A stretch of DNA of 64,000 nt from Epiperipatus broadwayi. Taxonomy: Eukaryota; Onychophora; Udeonychophora; Euonychophora; Peripatidae. Position 1 is the first letter of the stretch, and every line of letters begins with the position of its first letter. The stretch covers positions 8,350,269 through 8,414,268 of the forward strand of contig JAQFVV010012423.1 of NCBI GenBank assembly GCA_028023455.1. The letters run 5' to 3'. Below are positions 1 to 11,290 of this stretch, piece by piece. The position numbers and the translations under genes are program-made. The notes under the pieces were generated by a model. It ran no database searches, was not told the origin of the DNA, and was given only the letters and a program-made list of their open reading frames with translations.

Positions 1-3000
1 ACATGCTGGGCTTTTGACCCCGATCCCATGAAGATATGTAAGCTGCTACATAATTAAACCACCGCTTAAACCTGAAGGAATCCACCCTTGACATATCTGT
101 ATTAGAGTTAGCAACCAAATTAATAGAGATTCAAGGAACCAAGCAAAACAACATATCCATGATGAGCAATTTTAATGGCTATCGCATCGAATGAAACTAT
201 TATCATTACCAATATGAATCTATTACTTTCCCTGGGAAATCCCAGATAATAGGTGTGCTTTATTATATGTACTTTTCCTTTATATTAATAAATAATGTAT
301 GAAAATTTAAAATATCAGAATATATATAAAATGAATTATAGTTATTAATAGTGGAAAATAGTCAGTTTTGTATGCTCTGCTTACATGCTGCGGAGTCCAA
401 GCCAAATACAAACTCGGCATCCTTGTGTAGAGAAATCCTCCCAAGGAATATCAAGTTCGAACCTATTTGCTTGCACTCTACAGTTTACTATATGAACAAC
501 GCTCCTGAAGCTAATGATAGTATATTTTCCTTCTAAGCCTGGGATCAGGGAGAACAAAAGACACTAAATACATAAACCCACCCTAGGATTGCCAACTAAT
601 GATCTATAGATGGTACAAAGATAACACTAATATTCTAATTAAAAAAATGCTGATTGGAAATGAGATACTGTGGTGGATCGTATAGATAGATACTAACAAC
701 GATAGATGCAATTCAATATAAAGTTTAATAAAGATACAAAAAATCAATATACAAATGTTAATAAATTGTTTGCATTAATCAGGCAGCTATATCAGTAAGG
801 TGGCAAATAATAGTAGCGAATATACAGGTGTTAAATTAATACAGATTATTTCATTATAGTGATATATTTGACTAACTGAATCTCTATACTTTCGAGGGTA
901 ACTAGATAATTTAAATTAATACAGATTATTTCATAGTGATATATTTGACTAATTGAATCTCTATATTTTTGAGAATAACTAAATGATATACAATATTAGA
1001 TTAATATGCCTTAATGAAGTGTTCCCTAGTTGAATTATGGACTGCGAGAATGTGGAAATATATATATATGGTAACAATATAATCACGGATATACTGATAC
1101 ATGTTATTAAATTCATGATTACTGCGGTTTACTGATAATCAAATAATATGTGTAATTACAATGTCAGTATATCATAGACTCATCATTCATTGGTAAAAGA
1201 AAATGTTAAGTCATGTAAGAGCCAAATGCTCTATAACAGAAATCAAATTAATAGGACATCGGTGGTGCTGATGAAGGCTATACAAGATGATGAAAGAATG
1301 GTATATTGCAACCACAAGGCATTATTTATATATATATAGATTACAGACTGGTGTATTGTCATTTATCTGTGGAGAGTTCACTACCGTAGCATCATGAGAT
1401 GGGTTCTGAACCTCATAAACTCCATGACTGCGTGACTAAAGGTTCATATTCCCAGGTGAGATTATGTCCAATTTGATATGGAAACTGAAGGATTGCATGA
1501 TCTTGGCCATATATACCCAAAGAAGATCGACACAGTGTAATAAATTATGACATGATATGCACCAGTAACACATGTAAATGGATTAAATCATATTTAATGG
1601 GAGCTTGCTCTTAAAATTGAGCATTACGATATGATGACTCTTAATCTATTTCTAAATCATTACAGCTATATCTAATGGAATTATAAGAAGAACTCTGGGT
1701 GGGAATGCATAATGAAAGGACTTTAGGAACTTGGTACATGATTATGCATTGCGATAGTACATTCGTAGTTATAATTTTGCGCACATACTCGCATATTATA
1801 TTTAAATCAAAGTGAATATAAATCTGTGTAAACTCATATAAATAGATCATGATAATCTGATTAAGTGTTATATGTATATACTAGGACTATTTAATTCTCA
1901 CTAATATATATATACTGTAAGATAACATCTGAACTAGCGAGTCTACATAGGGGATGGCACAAGTAATGGCCATTTACTTAAGAAATCCACCACGAATATG
2001 TAGCGGCCTGTTCACTATAAAGAGGGAATGAAAGTCATTCATTCAGTCGAAGGTTATTCAGGCATATTATCATAATAAAAGCATACAAAATAATTAAATG
2101 TTTAAAAGTGTTTACCCAAGTATGAAAGTATAGCTTAAAAGAACGAGTTAGTTAGGTTACATAGGTAGAGATTATATATATAATGGAGGCACAATTATAA
2201 GATTACAGTACGATTTAAATTATAGATAGAATTAATTATAGAAAAGCTATAGTTTAAGTAAAATTACAGAGAGTACTCGAGAACTCTTGGAATACAGGGT
2301 TACCTCATTTAATCAGTTGAAGCATCTTTGTGTACTTAATTGTTTCATGATAACCACAAATTGTTCATAGGAATCTATTCCAGTGGGTTTTTAGCTTTCT
2401 TTCATGTTTACTCCTGAGTTAAGATACATTTGATTTCTCTTGCGGCAGCAGTTCACAGACATCTTCTACTTATAGGGGGAGGCATATAGGTGGTTTGGGA
2501 CAGCAGGATGACCATTTTCCGAATAGGAAAATAGCACCCTGCCTACTACTCTGACATTTTATTTTCATCTGCGTAGTGTTGCCTTGCAAGTTCTAAACCA
2601 TTCAAATTATATCCTTGTTTTAACTTTGCACTCTATATATATACCAGAAAGGCGTATAGTTATTCTTTGATACTGATTTGCCCTGCAGCGTAATAATCTG
2701 CTAAAAACATTACCACACCGACTAATGCATTTATTATCTATTTGAAGATCAAAAGACCGTTGCAGGATGTTGTAAGTACACTTTCTTTTGTCACAATTTG
2801 ACTAATTTTAAGATTAAAATCTTACAAGCAAATGCCTGTTGTCTTAATTCTTACTGGCTAAGTACTTAAGCCATAAACACATTCCTGTGCTGTTTCATTA
2901 GTGAAGTCTATTGTTCACTCTCCCAGCCCTCATTTACTTTTAATAAAATTGTGGTGTAATATTTTACTAATTTTAAATAAATTAAATAATAATATATATA

Positions 3001-3030
3001 TATTTTAACAGCAAGTTTCGAATATAATTT
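1..3030. other. Unassigned AT-rich sequence upstream of the RTE element
   Basis: No gene is supported here. The short open frames at 351-536 (+) and 1641-1850 (-) have no recognisable domain and look like chance ORFs. The stretch is somewhat less homopolymer-rich than the rest of the window, so it may be the body of an old unidentified element. The only clear internal structure is an 80-bp direct repeat, listed separately. Short TATATA tracts occur throughout. Confidence 0.5.
832..991. repeat. Two-copy tandem repeat, 80-bp period
   Basis: A segment starting with TAAATTAATACAGATT at 832 recurs at 912. The second copy has a small deletion near TTTCAT and a few substitutions in its second half. 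The rest of the 80 bp aligns well, including the GATATATTTGACTAA and GAATCTCTATA blocks. It is a simple local duplication with no recognised function. Confidence 0.8.
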
Positions 3031-3418
3031 TGGAAATTTAAATAACATTACTTTAAACTATTGGAGATCCAAATAAGAATAAAACATTGCTTTTAATTGC
3101 AGTTTAACTATAATATTGAAGATTGAAATAACATTATTTTAATAACATTGAAATATGTGTAAATTTGGCATACCTGACTTAAGCTATTAACTGAAAGGAG
3201 ACCCTTTGATTCCTCTTGGAGGCCTTAAAGGAACTGAGCAGGGCAAATTCCTAATGTCCACTCCATACATTCTTGTCGTTGCAGCTGTTATTACTATGTG
3301 ATTATTCATATAGTATACAAACATGGATGGGCTGCTCACCAACACGCATTAGCCAGCGTGGTGAGTTTATTGGCTTTTTACCTCCGAGTTTAAGAATATT
3401 TTTTCAATATATACAATC

Positions 3419-4582
3419 ATGACAGACAAAAATAAATCATGGCCCTTATTCCCAGGATGCTGTAAAGTCACCAACCAAGGCAGCAGTTGGTGGCCGAAGG
3501 CGGAGGGTGCTAAGAATCCCCTGATTGCGGACTCAGGCTGCCATTTGATGATGACTTTTTATTTAGGTACTTACAACTGCAGATCACTTTCAAGTGAAGG
3601 AAGATTGCAAGAGTTAGAAGAAGAACTATCTTATATTAAATGGGACATTATTGGACTTTGTGAAGTTAGAAGAAAAGGTGAAGAAACAATTGATTTAAAA
3701 AGTGGACATGTACTCTACTATAAAGGCACAAATATTGGAAATACAAGTGGAGTAGGATTCATTATAAATAAAAAATGGAAGAATAACATTGTGGAGATTG
3801 ATGGTGTATCGGACAGAGTGGCAAGATTAGTTTTACAACTTAATAGCAGATACCAAATGCAGATAATTCAGGTTTATGCCCCAACAAGTTCTCATAGTGA
3901 TGAAGTAGTAGAAGATTTTTATATGGATGTACAAAAGGCTTTTGATCAGAGTAAACAACATTTTAAAATTGTTATGGGAGACTTTAATGCTAGAATTGGT
4001 AAACAAATGAAAGACGAAAATGCTGTAGGTAATTTTGGTTATGGTAATAGAAATGAGAGAGGACATAGACTTGTGGAGTTTGCAGAAAAAGAAAAACTTT
4101 ATATTATGAATTCTTTTTTTGAGAAAAATGTTAAAAGGAAATGGACATGGAAGCATCCAAATGAAGGTACAGCAGAATTGGATTATATTTTGACTAACAG
4201 AAAATACATATTTCAAGATTGTAATGTTCTTAATAAATTTAACACAGGAAGTGATCATCGATTAGTAAGATGTAAGATACATGTTAATGCAAAACTAGAG
4301 AGACAAAAATTATTAAGAAAAACAATATTTACAGTTGATATTCCTAATCTTCAGAAACATTCTAATGAATTTAAATTAGAACTTACAAATCGGTTTCAAG
4401 TATTAGTAGATTTTGAACATGATTCAGATTTGAATGAAATTAATATGAAAATAACTGATACACTTTTAAAAACTGCAACAAAGATAGCTGGTAGAAAAAA
4501 GCAGCAATTGACCAATAAAATTTCTATTGAGACTAGAGAATTTATGAAGAAAAGAAGGAAATATGAAGATATACAAAAATGA
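3419..4582 (+). CDS. RTE LINE endonuclease domain (N-terminal part of a broken ORF)
   Basis: This 387-residue reading frame is an exonuclease/endonuclease/phosphatase-type endonuclease that would nick target DNA to prime reverse transcription. Visible motifs in order are TYNCRSL (51-57), the acidic IIGLCEVRR block with Glu82, QVYAPTS (about 151-157), GDFNARIG (187-194), LDYILTN (about 254-260) and the catalytic SDHRLV (278-283). The first roughly 45 residues are less conserved, so Met45 just before FYLGTYNC is an alternative start. The frame ends at 4582 because of a small deletion: the next ORF starts in another frame at 4563 and continues the protein. Copies at 42 kb and 61 kb share the downstream continuation, which suggests a single ancestral ORF. 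Confidence 0.85.
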   Translation: MTDKNKSWPLFPGCCKVTNQGSSWWPKAEGAKNPLIADSGCHLMMTFYLGTYNCRSLSSEGRLQELEEELSYIKWDIIGLCEVRRKGEETIDLKSGHVLYYKGTNIGNTSGVGFIINKKWKNNIVEIDGVSDRVARLVLQLNSRYQMQIIQVYAPTSSHSDEVVEDFYMDVQKAFDQSKQHFKIVMGDFNARIGKQMKDENAVGNFGYGNRNERGHRLVEFAEKEKLYIMNSFFEKNVKRKWTWKHPNEGTAELDYILTNRKYIFQDCNVLNKFNTGSDHRLVRCKIHVNAKLERQKLLRKTIFTVDIPNLQKHSNEFKLELTNRFQVLVDFEHDSDLNEINMKITDTLLKTATKIAGRKKQQLTNKISIETREFMKKRRKYEDIQK

Positions 4583-6269
4583 TGCATTAAAAAGGATTGA
4601 ATATCTCGAATTTTGTAAAATGGTGCGGAAAAGAGTTGAAAATGATATAAGAAAGTATAATTGTGAACTAGCAAGGAAAGCTGTAGAAGAGAATAAAAGT
4701 CTAAAGAGTGTAAAACAACATTTTGGTATTGGTAGGAAATTTATATCTGCAATAAGAAAAAAAGATGGCATTATTACTAAAAAGAGAGATGACATCATGA
4801 AATGTGTAGAAGACTTCTATCAAGAATTATATAGTAATAAAGAACAAGTACCTCCTATACCTATTATATCTTCTGAATTGCCCAGAATTTTGAATGAGGA
4901 GGTGAGACATGCAATTAAATTTATGAAGAAAGGGAAGGCTCCAGGTAATGATGGAATTATAATTGATATATTAAAAGAAGCAGGTGAAGAAATAGAAATT
5001 TTTTTAGCAAAGTTATATTCCAAATGTCTAAATGATAAAGATGTACCAGATGATTGGAAGAATGCAGTATTAATATTAATATTTAAAAAAGGTGATAAAG
5101 AAGATATTAGAAATTACAGACCTATCAGTCTTTTATCAGTTTTATACAAAAATTTTACTAAGATAATTACAACTCGTCTACAGAGAACACTGGACTTCCA
5201 CCAACCAAGAGAACAAGCTGGATTTAAAAGTGGTTTTAGTACAGTAGATCATATCCAGGTATTGAGAGAAGTTATAGAAAGGACAAATGAATATGAGTTG
5301 CCATTATGCTTAGGATTTGTAGATTATGAAAAGGCATTTGATTCTATAAACATTTCTTCAGTGATTAAAGCATTGGATCATCAAGGTATAGATCCAGGAT
5401 ATTGTCATATTTTAAAGAATATTTATAAAAATGCAACAGCAACAATTAGATTACATAATGATAGTAGGAAAGTCAACATTGAGAAGGGTGTAAGACAGGG
5501 TGACTCCATATCTCCAAAACTTTTTACAGCAGTGCTGCAAGAAGTATTTTGTGGATTAAAATGGGAAGCTAAAGGAGTGAAAGTAAATGGAGATTATTTA
5601 AGTCATTTAGATTTTGCAGATGATGTAGTTGTTTTTGCAAATAATGCTTTAGAGTTACAGGAAATGTTGCAGGAGTTATCAGATGAAAGTAGGAAAGTAG
5701 GACTAAAGATAAATGTTAAAAAGACTAAAGTAATGTTTAATAGATTTTCTCAAAATATGAAAATAAAGATTGATTATGATGAATTAGAAGAAGTTAACAG
5801 TTACAAATACCTTGGTCAGATTATTAATACAGATGGAAACATAATGGATGAAATTAATCATAGAATTAAACTTGGTTGGAGTGCTTTTGGTAGAAATAAC
5901 TTGATACTAAAAGGAAATATGCCTATGTGTTTGAAAAGGAAGGTTTTTAATAAATGTGTTTTGCCAGTTCTTACTTATGGATCTGAGACTTGGACACTTA
6001 ATAGAAGAGCAATACAGAGACTTCAAACCACTCAAAGAAGTATGGAGAGATGCATGTTGGGAGTAACAAGAAGAGATCGAAAACGCAATGTATGGGTAAG
6101 AGAACAAACAGGTGTTACTGATCTCCTTGAAAAAATTAAAAGACTGAAGTGGAGTTGGGCTGGACATATTGCTAGAAGAGATGATAATAGATGGACAATT
6201 GAAATTTTAAACTGGATTCCAAGAGATTGTAAAAGACCCAGAAAGAGACCACGTGAGATGGATGGATGA
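4563..6269 (+). CDS. RTE LINE reverse transcriptase domain (C-terminal part of a broken ORF)
   Basis: This 568-residue frame holds the RTE reverse transcriptase. In order it shows KGKAPGNDGI (about 123-132), the NYRPISLL block (about 184-191), QAGFKSGFS (218-226), the catalytic DYEKAFDS (254-261), GVRQGDSISP (309-318), the active-site FADD box (351-354), LKINVKKTK and the YKYLGQI block. The C-terminal part has GSETWTL and a KWSWAGHIAR segment, typical of this LINE group. The initiator Met is probably only the first Met after the frameshift near 4570. A second frameshift near 6230 gives a false stop; the conserved end continues in the neighbouring frame (WMDEIRNYAG to WIDNG) and stops at about 6375. 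Confidence 0.9.
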   Translation: MKIYKNDALKRIEYLEFCKMVRKRVENDIRKYNCELARKAVEENKSLKSVKQHFGIGRKFISAIRKKDGIITKKRDDIMKCVEDFYQELYSNKEQVPPIPIISSELPRILNEEVRHAIKFMKKGKAPGNDGIIIDILKEAGEEIEIFLAKLYSKCLNDKDVPDDWKNAVLILIFKKGDKEDIRNYRPISLLSVLYKNFTKIITTRLQRTLDFHQPREQAGFKSGFSTVDHIQVLREVIERTNEYELPLCLGFVDYEKAFDSINISSVIKALDHQGIDPGYCHILKNIYKNATATIRLHNDSRKVNIEKGVRQGDSISPKLFTAVLQEVFCGLKWEAKGVKVNGDYLSHLDFADDVVVFANNALELQEMLQELSDESRKVGLKINVKKTKVMFNRFSQNMKIKIDYDELEEVNSYKYLGQIINTDGNIMDEINHRIKLGWSAFGRNNLILKGNMPMCLKRKVFNKCVLPVLTYGSETWTLNRRAIQRLQTTQRSMERCMLGVTRRDRKRNVWVREQTGVTDLLEKIKRLKWSWAGHIARRDDNRWTIEILNWIPRDCKRPRKRPREMDG

Positions 6270-6410
6270 AATAAGAAATTATGCAGGGTTGATGTGGAGA
6301 AGAGAAGCTAAAGATCGGAAAAGATGGATTGAACTTGGAGAGACCTTCATCCTGCAGTGGATTGATAATGGTTGATGATGATGATAACCCACATGTGACC
6401 ATACTTTAAA

Positions 6411-9400
6411 TTCGAATATAATTTAATCAATTTATTATTCTGTTGGATTATTAATTCACCTATTTATAATCATCACATATGTGTAGATTTCAGCTGAGTA
6501 GTGCAACACACACACTACAATAGTCTGGGGTTCAAATCAAGGTATGAGGGTAGGTGATGAACGAAGAAAGGTGAAACTAAGATTCGCTTACTGTTTCAGT
6601 ATAAATACTTTATTTTTGAAGGAATATAACTTTGTTAATAGAAAATGTGAATAAGTTTGTGGGTGATAGATTTTGAATTGTTTTTCAAACTATCAAGAAC
6701 TATTTTAAATGAATTTATTGATGTGCCAGTTAAAGTTGATTTAAATATTGATTCAGCAAGTATAATGGAGACAAGCCACACTTTCTTTTCTCCTTGCTAT
6801 GGGGGATGAAGTTCAGAGGCAAAGCATGCCAGAGAATCATATTCTGGTTGTAATTATTTTTAATAACCAGATAAGTAAACTAGAATTACTTATGTAATAT
6901 TAGAATTAGTCTGAGAGAAGACAAGAGGTGCAGTACATTGTTTCATTGGGTGTGTGGTGGTGATTCTTTTAAATATGATAAAAAACACATATTCAAAAAA
7001 TTATCTTATTTCCAGATATTTCCAATTGTTCTAGAAATTTTGTATGATCATCCAAAAAATACTAAGAAAACTTTTGAAAAAATTTTTTTTTTAAAATTCA
7101 AATTTATTAAATAACTATTATTGTTTTAAGGTATTATTTAATTATTGTTTCAAAAAATATTTTTGTAAACATTAATTTGTTTTGTTTTAGCATGTGTTTT
7201 AATTTCCGGATTTATTTTATAGAAATAAATGAATAAAACACTCCCTCTGCCTATTTTCAAGTTTTTGTGTGTGGAAAAAATGTCTTAATTTACAAATTTT
7301 ATTTGTTAGAAAGGGGCAGGGAGCACTAAAATTTAAGTTGCACAAAAGCACCTCTTATGTGGCGGCACTGCTAATATTTGTTTCAGTGTGTGCACACAGT
7401 TACAATGATTAGGCTAAAACTTTTTGTTTTATATTGGACAACTATATATGTCAATTCTAGTAAAGTAGTGATAATTTAGACTTTTTCATTTCATAACTGC
7501 CACTTTCATGAGTTAAATTGCCTATTTTTATATCTCAGAAAAAGAAAATTTAAATAAAAAACTTTTTTTTTAAATTAATAAAAATACAAATCTCATTTAA
7601 AACAGATGATGCTTTTTTCTTACCCCCACAAATTAAACAACATATTACTACATTGTTGAATTAGGGCAAAAACATTTTTTAAAAAAAAAATAAAATCTAT
7701 TATTTAATCCCTTCTTTTTGTTATGTAATAATAGTAATTAATTTTCTTTATATTAATTTAAAAATTTTTTATTGTAACATTCATAATTTAACCATTAATT
7801 ATATATATATTTGAACCATATGAAATAATCACAGATATTTTCATATATTTAAAATACTTAATTAAAATAAAAACAAAATTATTTGGTGATGTAATTCTAT
7901 TTTTTTTTTAATCATTTTAGCTTTTATGAACACTTTTTATAAGGAACAATTTGTGGTACATTTCTTTTTTTACTTTATAACGCAGCTCTGTCAGTGCACA
8001 CATATAGACAAGATTAAAACCACTAAACATCACGTTTACCAGGTACAGTGCTCTTAAAACCACAAACGAAACTTGTTTGGCGATATTGGATGAGTATGCA
8101 CTAAATTGTGATTTTATGCATAAACCTTACTCTAGCTTGCACTGAGTGGTGCTACTGTACGAAGAGTTTTGTTTCTGTGCATAGACAAAGTTTGAGACAT
8201 TTTATCTCTGTATATATCAAAATGGATAGATAGTTAAAGGGAAGTAAGAAGAGGAGAAAATTAATAACCATCTAAAAAGTGAGAATGTGTATGTAAAAAT
8301 TTAGAAATAATATCTCTTATAGATCTAATTATAATTAATCTGTCAATTTAAAAGGAAATAGTGATGATTTAACAACAGTTAAATGGTAAGAAAATTGAAA
8401 TAGTAGGGTAAAATAATTTGTGAATACAGTTTATGTGCATTATTAAAACATCAAAAATTTACAATAAGGTAAAAAAAATTTTTTCAGTCTGTCAATATTT
8501 AAAAGGGGGGGGGGGGAACCAGTTTTCAGGTAAAAAGCTTAGTTAATTAGTAATTTTATTTACACAAAATTCTAATTTAAGAAAAAACAAGTACAAAAAG
8601 ATTAAGATTTCTTTTTTCCTTGTTTATAATTTTGAAATTCAGGTTAATTAAAAAATTCCATCAGCTAGAAAAAAAAAAACAACAACAATAAAATAAAAGA
8701 ATTTTAAGAAATAATTTCAAAAACAATTAATGGCAATTGTATTGTTGAAGAATTATAACCATGAGATAAAATCAGCTTTAACTGGAAAATGAAAAAACAA
8801 TGTGTGTGCGTATTTTTTATTCCAAAAGTATGTATCACCATTATCAAATTTCTTCCTGTTTTCATCACCTACCCATGAACATAAAATCTACATTTAGCAG
8901 CAGTTCTATGTGCATGAAATAATGATAGGCTATGAGTTTTATTGAAATCCACAGGAACATCCTGTTAACCAAATTCAAATACCAATAGCCCAGTCATTGC
9001 AAAAAAGAAAGCTGTATTTCTATAAAATGAATGCTTCATTTAATATAGAATATATCCAAAATATATAAAGAAAGAAATTCTTGGTTACTTCACTAAAAAA
9101 ATTACATGGAATTGGAGGTTGATATTATAAAAGGAAAAAAAAATTGAAACCGAAGTTAGCAAAAATGCTATAAACTTTTTATTGCTGGACAAAATCTATA
9201 AAAGCAGGAAAGAGGAAAATGTAAATTATTTATATTCTTTTTTTTAATTTTTTTATTTGAACTATATCATAAACTTATAAATTTCTTGTTTAGCTCTCAG
9301 GAAATAATATCTAAAATAATGCTCTTTATGAAATATATTTTTTGTATATGTATTGATTTTATGTTTATCTAAATATATGCAAATCCTTTTTGTCTTTTAA

Positions 9401-10265
9401 AACAATTTGGCATATTTAAAATCCATGAAAGGAAAAGGGAATGAGAAAATGCATATAAAATTAAAGTAGTGGATTTTAGATCTATGTGTAATTAAGAATA
9501 AAATAGGTTAAATAATTATTCTCTAGAATGATTAGATGAATTAGGGGGGGGGGGGAATTAATTTTAAGTTGACATTCATTTGTTATTATTAATTAAACAA
9601 GCCAGTAATGGTAGTAGAATTTTTTCTTTAGCAATTTATCAAATATATATTTTATATAAAAATATTTTAAATATGTCAGGTTAAATAATAACATTTATAA
9701 AGTCATAGATGTGCTCATATTTTGAGAATAATTTGTGTTGAAATCTATAATTAGAGATTTATAATTGATCTTTTATTGTTTTAGATAAGTCATTGTTTAA
9801 AATGTTTTGTGCATATTATTATGCTTTGCATTAATAATTAAGACTAGAGAGTAGATTAAATACTTATTCAATGAATTATATATATATTAATGAAAGTATT
9901 AAAGCATTTGCATGCATATTTGAATGGGTGGTTAATTTGGGATAAGGTTCCATGATCAGAGAATGATAGTCACTAATTTATGAAGTATTAAATGATGTTT
10001 ATAATAGGAAAGAACAAGATTAAATTGTTACATTTTCATTTACCATTATCAAACTCCATCCACTCACAACTTTGACGCCATCCATTTCAGATAAATACAC
10101 TAATGATTATTACTAATCATTTTCGAAAGTAGAGATTATCTCTAGCACAGATATAAACTTCAAACCTCAGTTAAAGATTAATATATCTGATTTTTTAAAT
10201 TTACACACACAAAGTTATTCACTTTTCTCTGTCCCGCCCATGTGTAATATCTTTATAGATATAAT
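6411..10265. other. AT-rich intergenic region with SINE-like relic and small hairpin
   Basis: No coding region is supported. At 6490-6600 there is a tRNA-like piece, described separately. A hairpin pairs ACTCCCTCTGCC near 7240 with GGGGCAGGGAGCAC at about 7313-7326. Long A, T and G runs are common, for example G tracts near 8507 and 9544. Nothing else could be assigned. Confidence 0.5.
6490..6600 (+). repeat. tRNA-like (SINE-like) relic
   Basis: AGCTGAGTAGTGCAACACAC at about 6493 resembles a degenerate internal A box. GGGGTTCAAATC near 6528 resembles a B box of an RNA polymerase III promoter. The spacing is close to that of a tRNA-derived SINE head. A cloverleaf cannot be drawn with confidence, so it is treated as an old SINE fragment and not as a tRNA gene. 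Confidence 0.35.
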
Positions 10266-10448
10266 AAACACCTCCATACTTCCCCATTCTTTTTAAATTC
10301 ATATAAATAAAGATATAATAAAAGACAAATGACCTGGGCCAACTGATGAGTGCTGGTTCAGCACAAAATGCATCTTGGGGGTCATTTGTCTTTTATTATA
10401 TCTTTATTTATATGAATTTAAAAAGAATGGGGAAGTATGGAGGTGTTT
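10266..10448. repeat. Perfect 69-bp inverted repeat enclosing a hammerhead-like core
   Basis: The left arm 10266-10334 and right arm 10380-10448 are exact reverse complements over all 69 bases, and the match ends sharply on both sides. The 45-nt centre holds the hammerhead-like sequence of family A, so the inverted repeat is an extension of ribozyme stem I. In RNA from either strand this would form a very long hairpin with the ribozyme at its tip. Perfect arms in a region full of decayed repeats imply recent formation or recent conversion; a sequencing fold-back artefact must also be considered. Confidence 0.95.
10331..10383 (+). ncRNA. Hammerhead ribozyme, family A, copy 1 (G12 changed to A)
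   Basis: The order is stem I strand (GACC, then CCAA), core CUGAUGA at 10343-10349, stem II GUGCUG/CAGCAC with a GUU loop, then AAA where GAA is required (10365-10367), a minimal stem III AUGCAU ending before C17, then UUGG and GGUC closing stem I. All helices are intact. The G12 to A change removes a base needed for catalysis, so this copy is predicted inactive or weak. It shares the CCAACUGAUGA...GCUGGUU signature with the copies at 11.0, 39.9 and 57.9 kb. Confidence 0.75.
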
Positions 10449-10879
10449 GCAACAAGATTAAACTATTCAATGAAAGAAATTATTTATGTAAGGAGGCTGT
10501 ATCACCTTGAGATATTTATGTGATAAGTTTATAGATTTAAAAATTTAAATGAGATTATGCTAATGTACTGAGATACTGATTGGATAATAAATGTATATTT
10601 CTTAGATAATGTATATGTGAAGCAGAATTTAGTGGTTATTTAGTTCTGATGTTCATCTTCTATCTGTGAATGAATCCTTTATTCAAATATTGAGGAGAGG
10701 GATAGAAGTGAAAGTTAGAAAATAATAGTGTTATTAAGTAAGTTATATACTTGATATGGGAATCAGCATTCCCTGTTTCTAATCATTGTATAAGTTTATT
10801 TACTTGAATAATAAATTTAATAAAGATATTACTTAATGATTGAAATAGATGAAATATACAGGCTTATATATACCTGTGT
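10449..10879. other. AT-rich spacer with no recognised feature
   Basis: No ORF, RNA or repeat of note was seen between the two family A elements. Confidence 0.5.
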
Positions 10880-11290
10880 CTATATATGTAATAGACAGGG
10901 TATGAGCACAGCTTTCACATGACCCACCACTCTCAACACTATCTCATAACACTGATACACCTGAACACACATATGTCGAAAAGATAAATAATCACCAATA
11001 TACGTATTTCATGCTAAACCAGCAATCATCAGTTGGTCCAGATTACCATCTCTACACATATATGCTACAAGTGCTCAGATATATATTAAGATAGCAAATC
11101 CTCCTACTTTAATGGACAGGCTTCAATATACTCCACACTCCAACTCTTCAACTGTCCATCCAATTGAAAATCTGATGATGGAACGCTCAAAGGCCACCCT
11201 TAGGCCGAGATTGTTGTCACACCCATGTTGACCTAAAGGTCAATCTGACCCCTCATGTACAGGACATAATCCATTAAATACATATACAAG
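10880..11290 (-). mobile_element. Family A hammerhead-bearing element with Penelope-like tail (non-coding)
   Basis: Read on the minus strand, the segment runs from a GC-richer part (about 11290-11165, containing AGGTCAACATGGGTGTGACA) through the family A unit (TGTCCATTAAAGT, GATTTGCTATCTTAATAT) to an intact hammerhead and then a terminal part related to the ends of the 39 kb and 57.8 kb elements. The GC-richer part does not occur in the other family A copies here. Hammerheads are known in the terminal repeats of Penelope-like elements and in small retrozymes, so the part beyond the unit may be the 3' end of such an element. No reverse transcriptase or GIY-YIG coding was seen. The outer boundaries are estimates. 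Confidence 0.55.
10990..11044 (-). ncRNA. Hammerhead ribozyme, family A, copy 2 (all core bases present)
   Basis: On the minus strand: AAUC and CCAA form the 5' side of stem I, then CUGAUGA (11026-11032 on the plus strand). Stem II is UUGCU/AGCAU with loop GGUUU and one U-U mismatch at its base. It is followed by GAA (11008-11010), stem III AUACGUAU, nucleotide 17 = A, and UUGG plus GAUU closing stem I. The internal loop in stem I and the loop of stem II match the usual arrangement for loop-loop contacts in natural type I hammerheads. The predicted cut is after the A preceding UUGG. Self-cleavage is inferred from structure and not proven. Confidence 0.85.

Larger units (their letters stand above)
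3031..6410 (+). mobile_element. Nearly full-length RTE-clade non-LTR retrotransposon (LINE)
   Basis: The element has a 5' untranslated region, an apurinic-like endonuclease region, a reverse transcriptase region, a C-terminal segment typical of RTE-like proteins, and a short 3' tail with a TGATGATGATGAT repeat at about 6373-6383. Homology to the copies at 42010 and 61235 starts by about 3180. A 14-bp match (TTCGAATATAATTT) lies at 3017-3030 and 6411-6424 and could be the target-site duplication, which would set the ends given here. The coding region is broken by only two frameshifts, near 4570 and near 6230, so this is the youngest LINE copy in the window. Confidence 0.85.

Noticed and set aside
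1266-1300. CTGATGA followed by GAAAG
   Set aside because: No stem II can form between the two boxes and no matching stem I flanks them; this is a chance match.
3833-4798. Minus-strand ORFs of 92-141 residues
   Set aside because: They are antisense shadows of the RTE LINE coding region.
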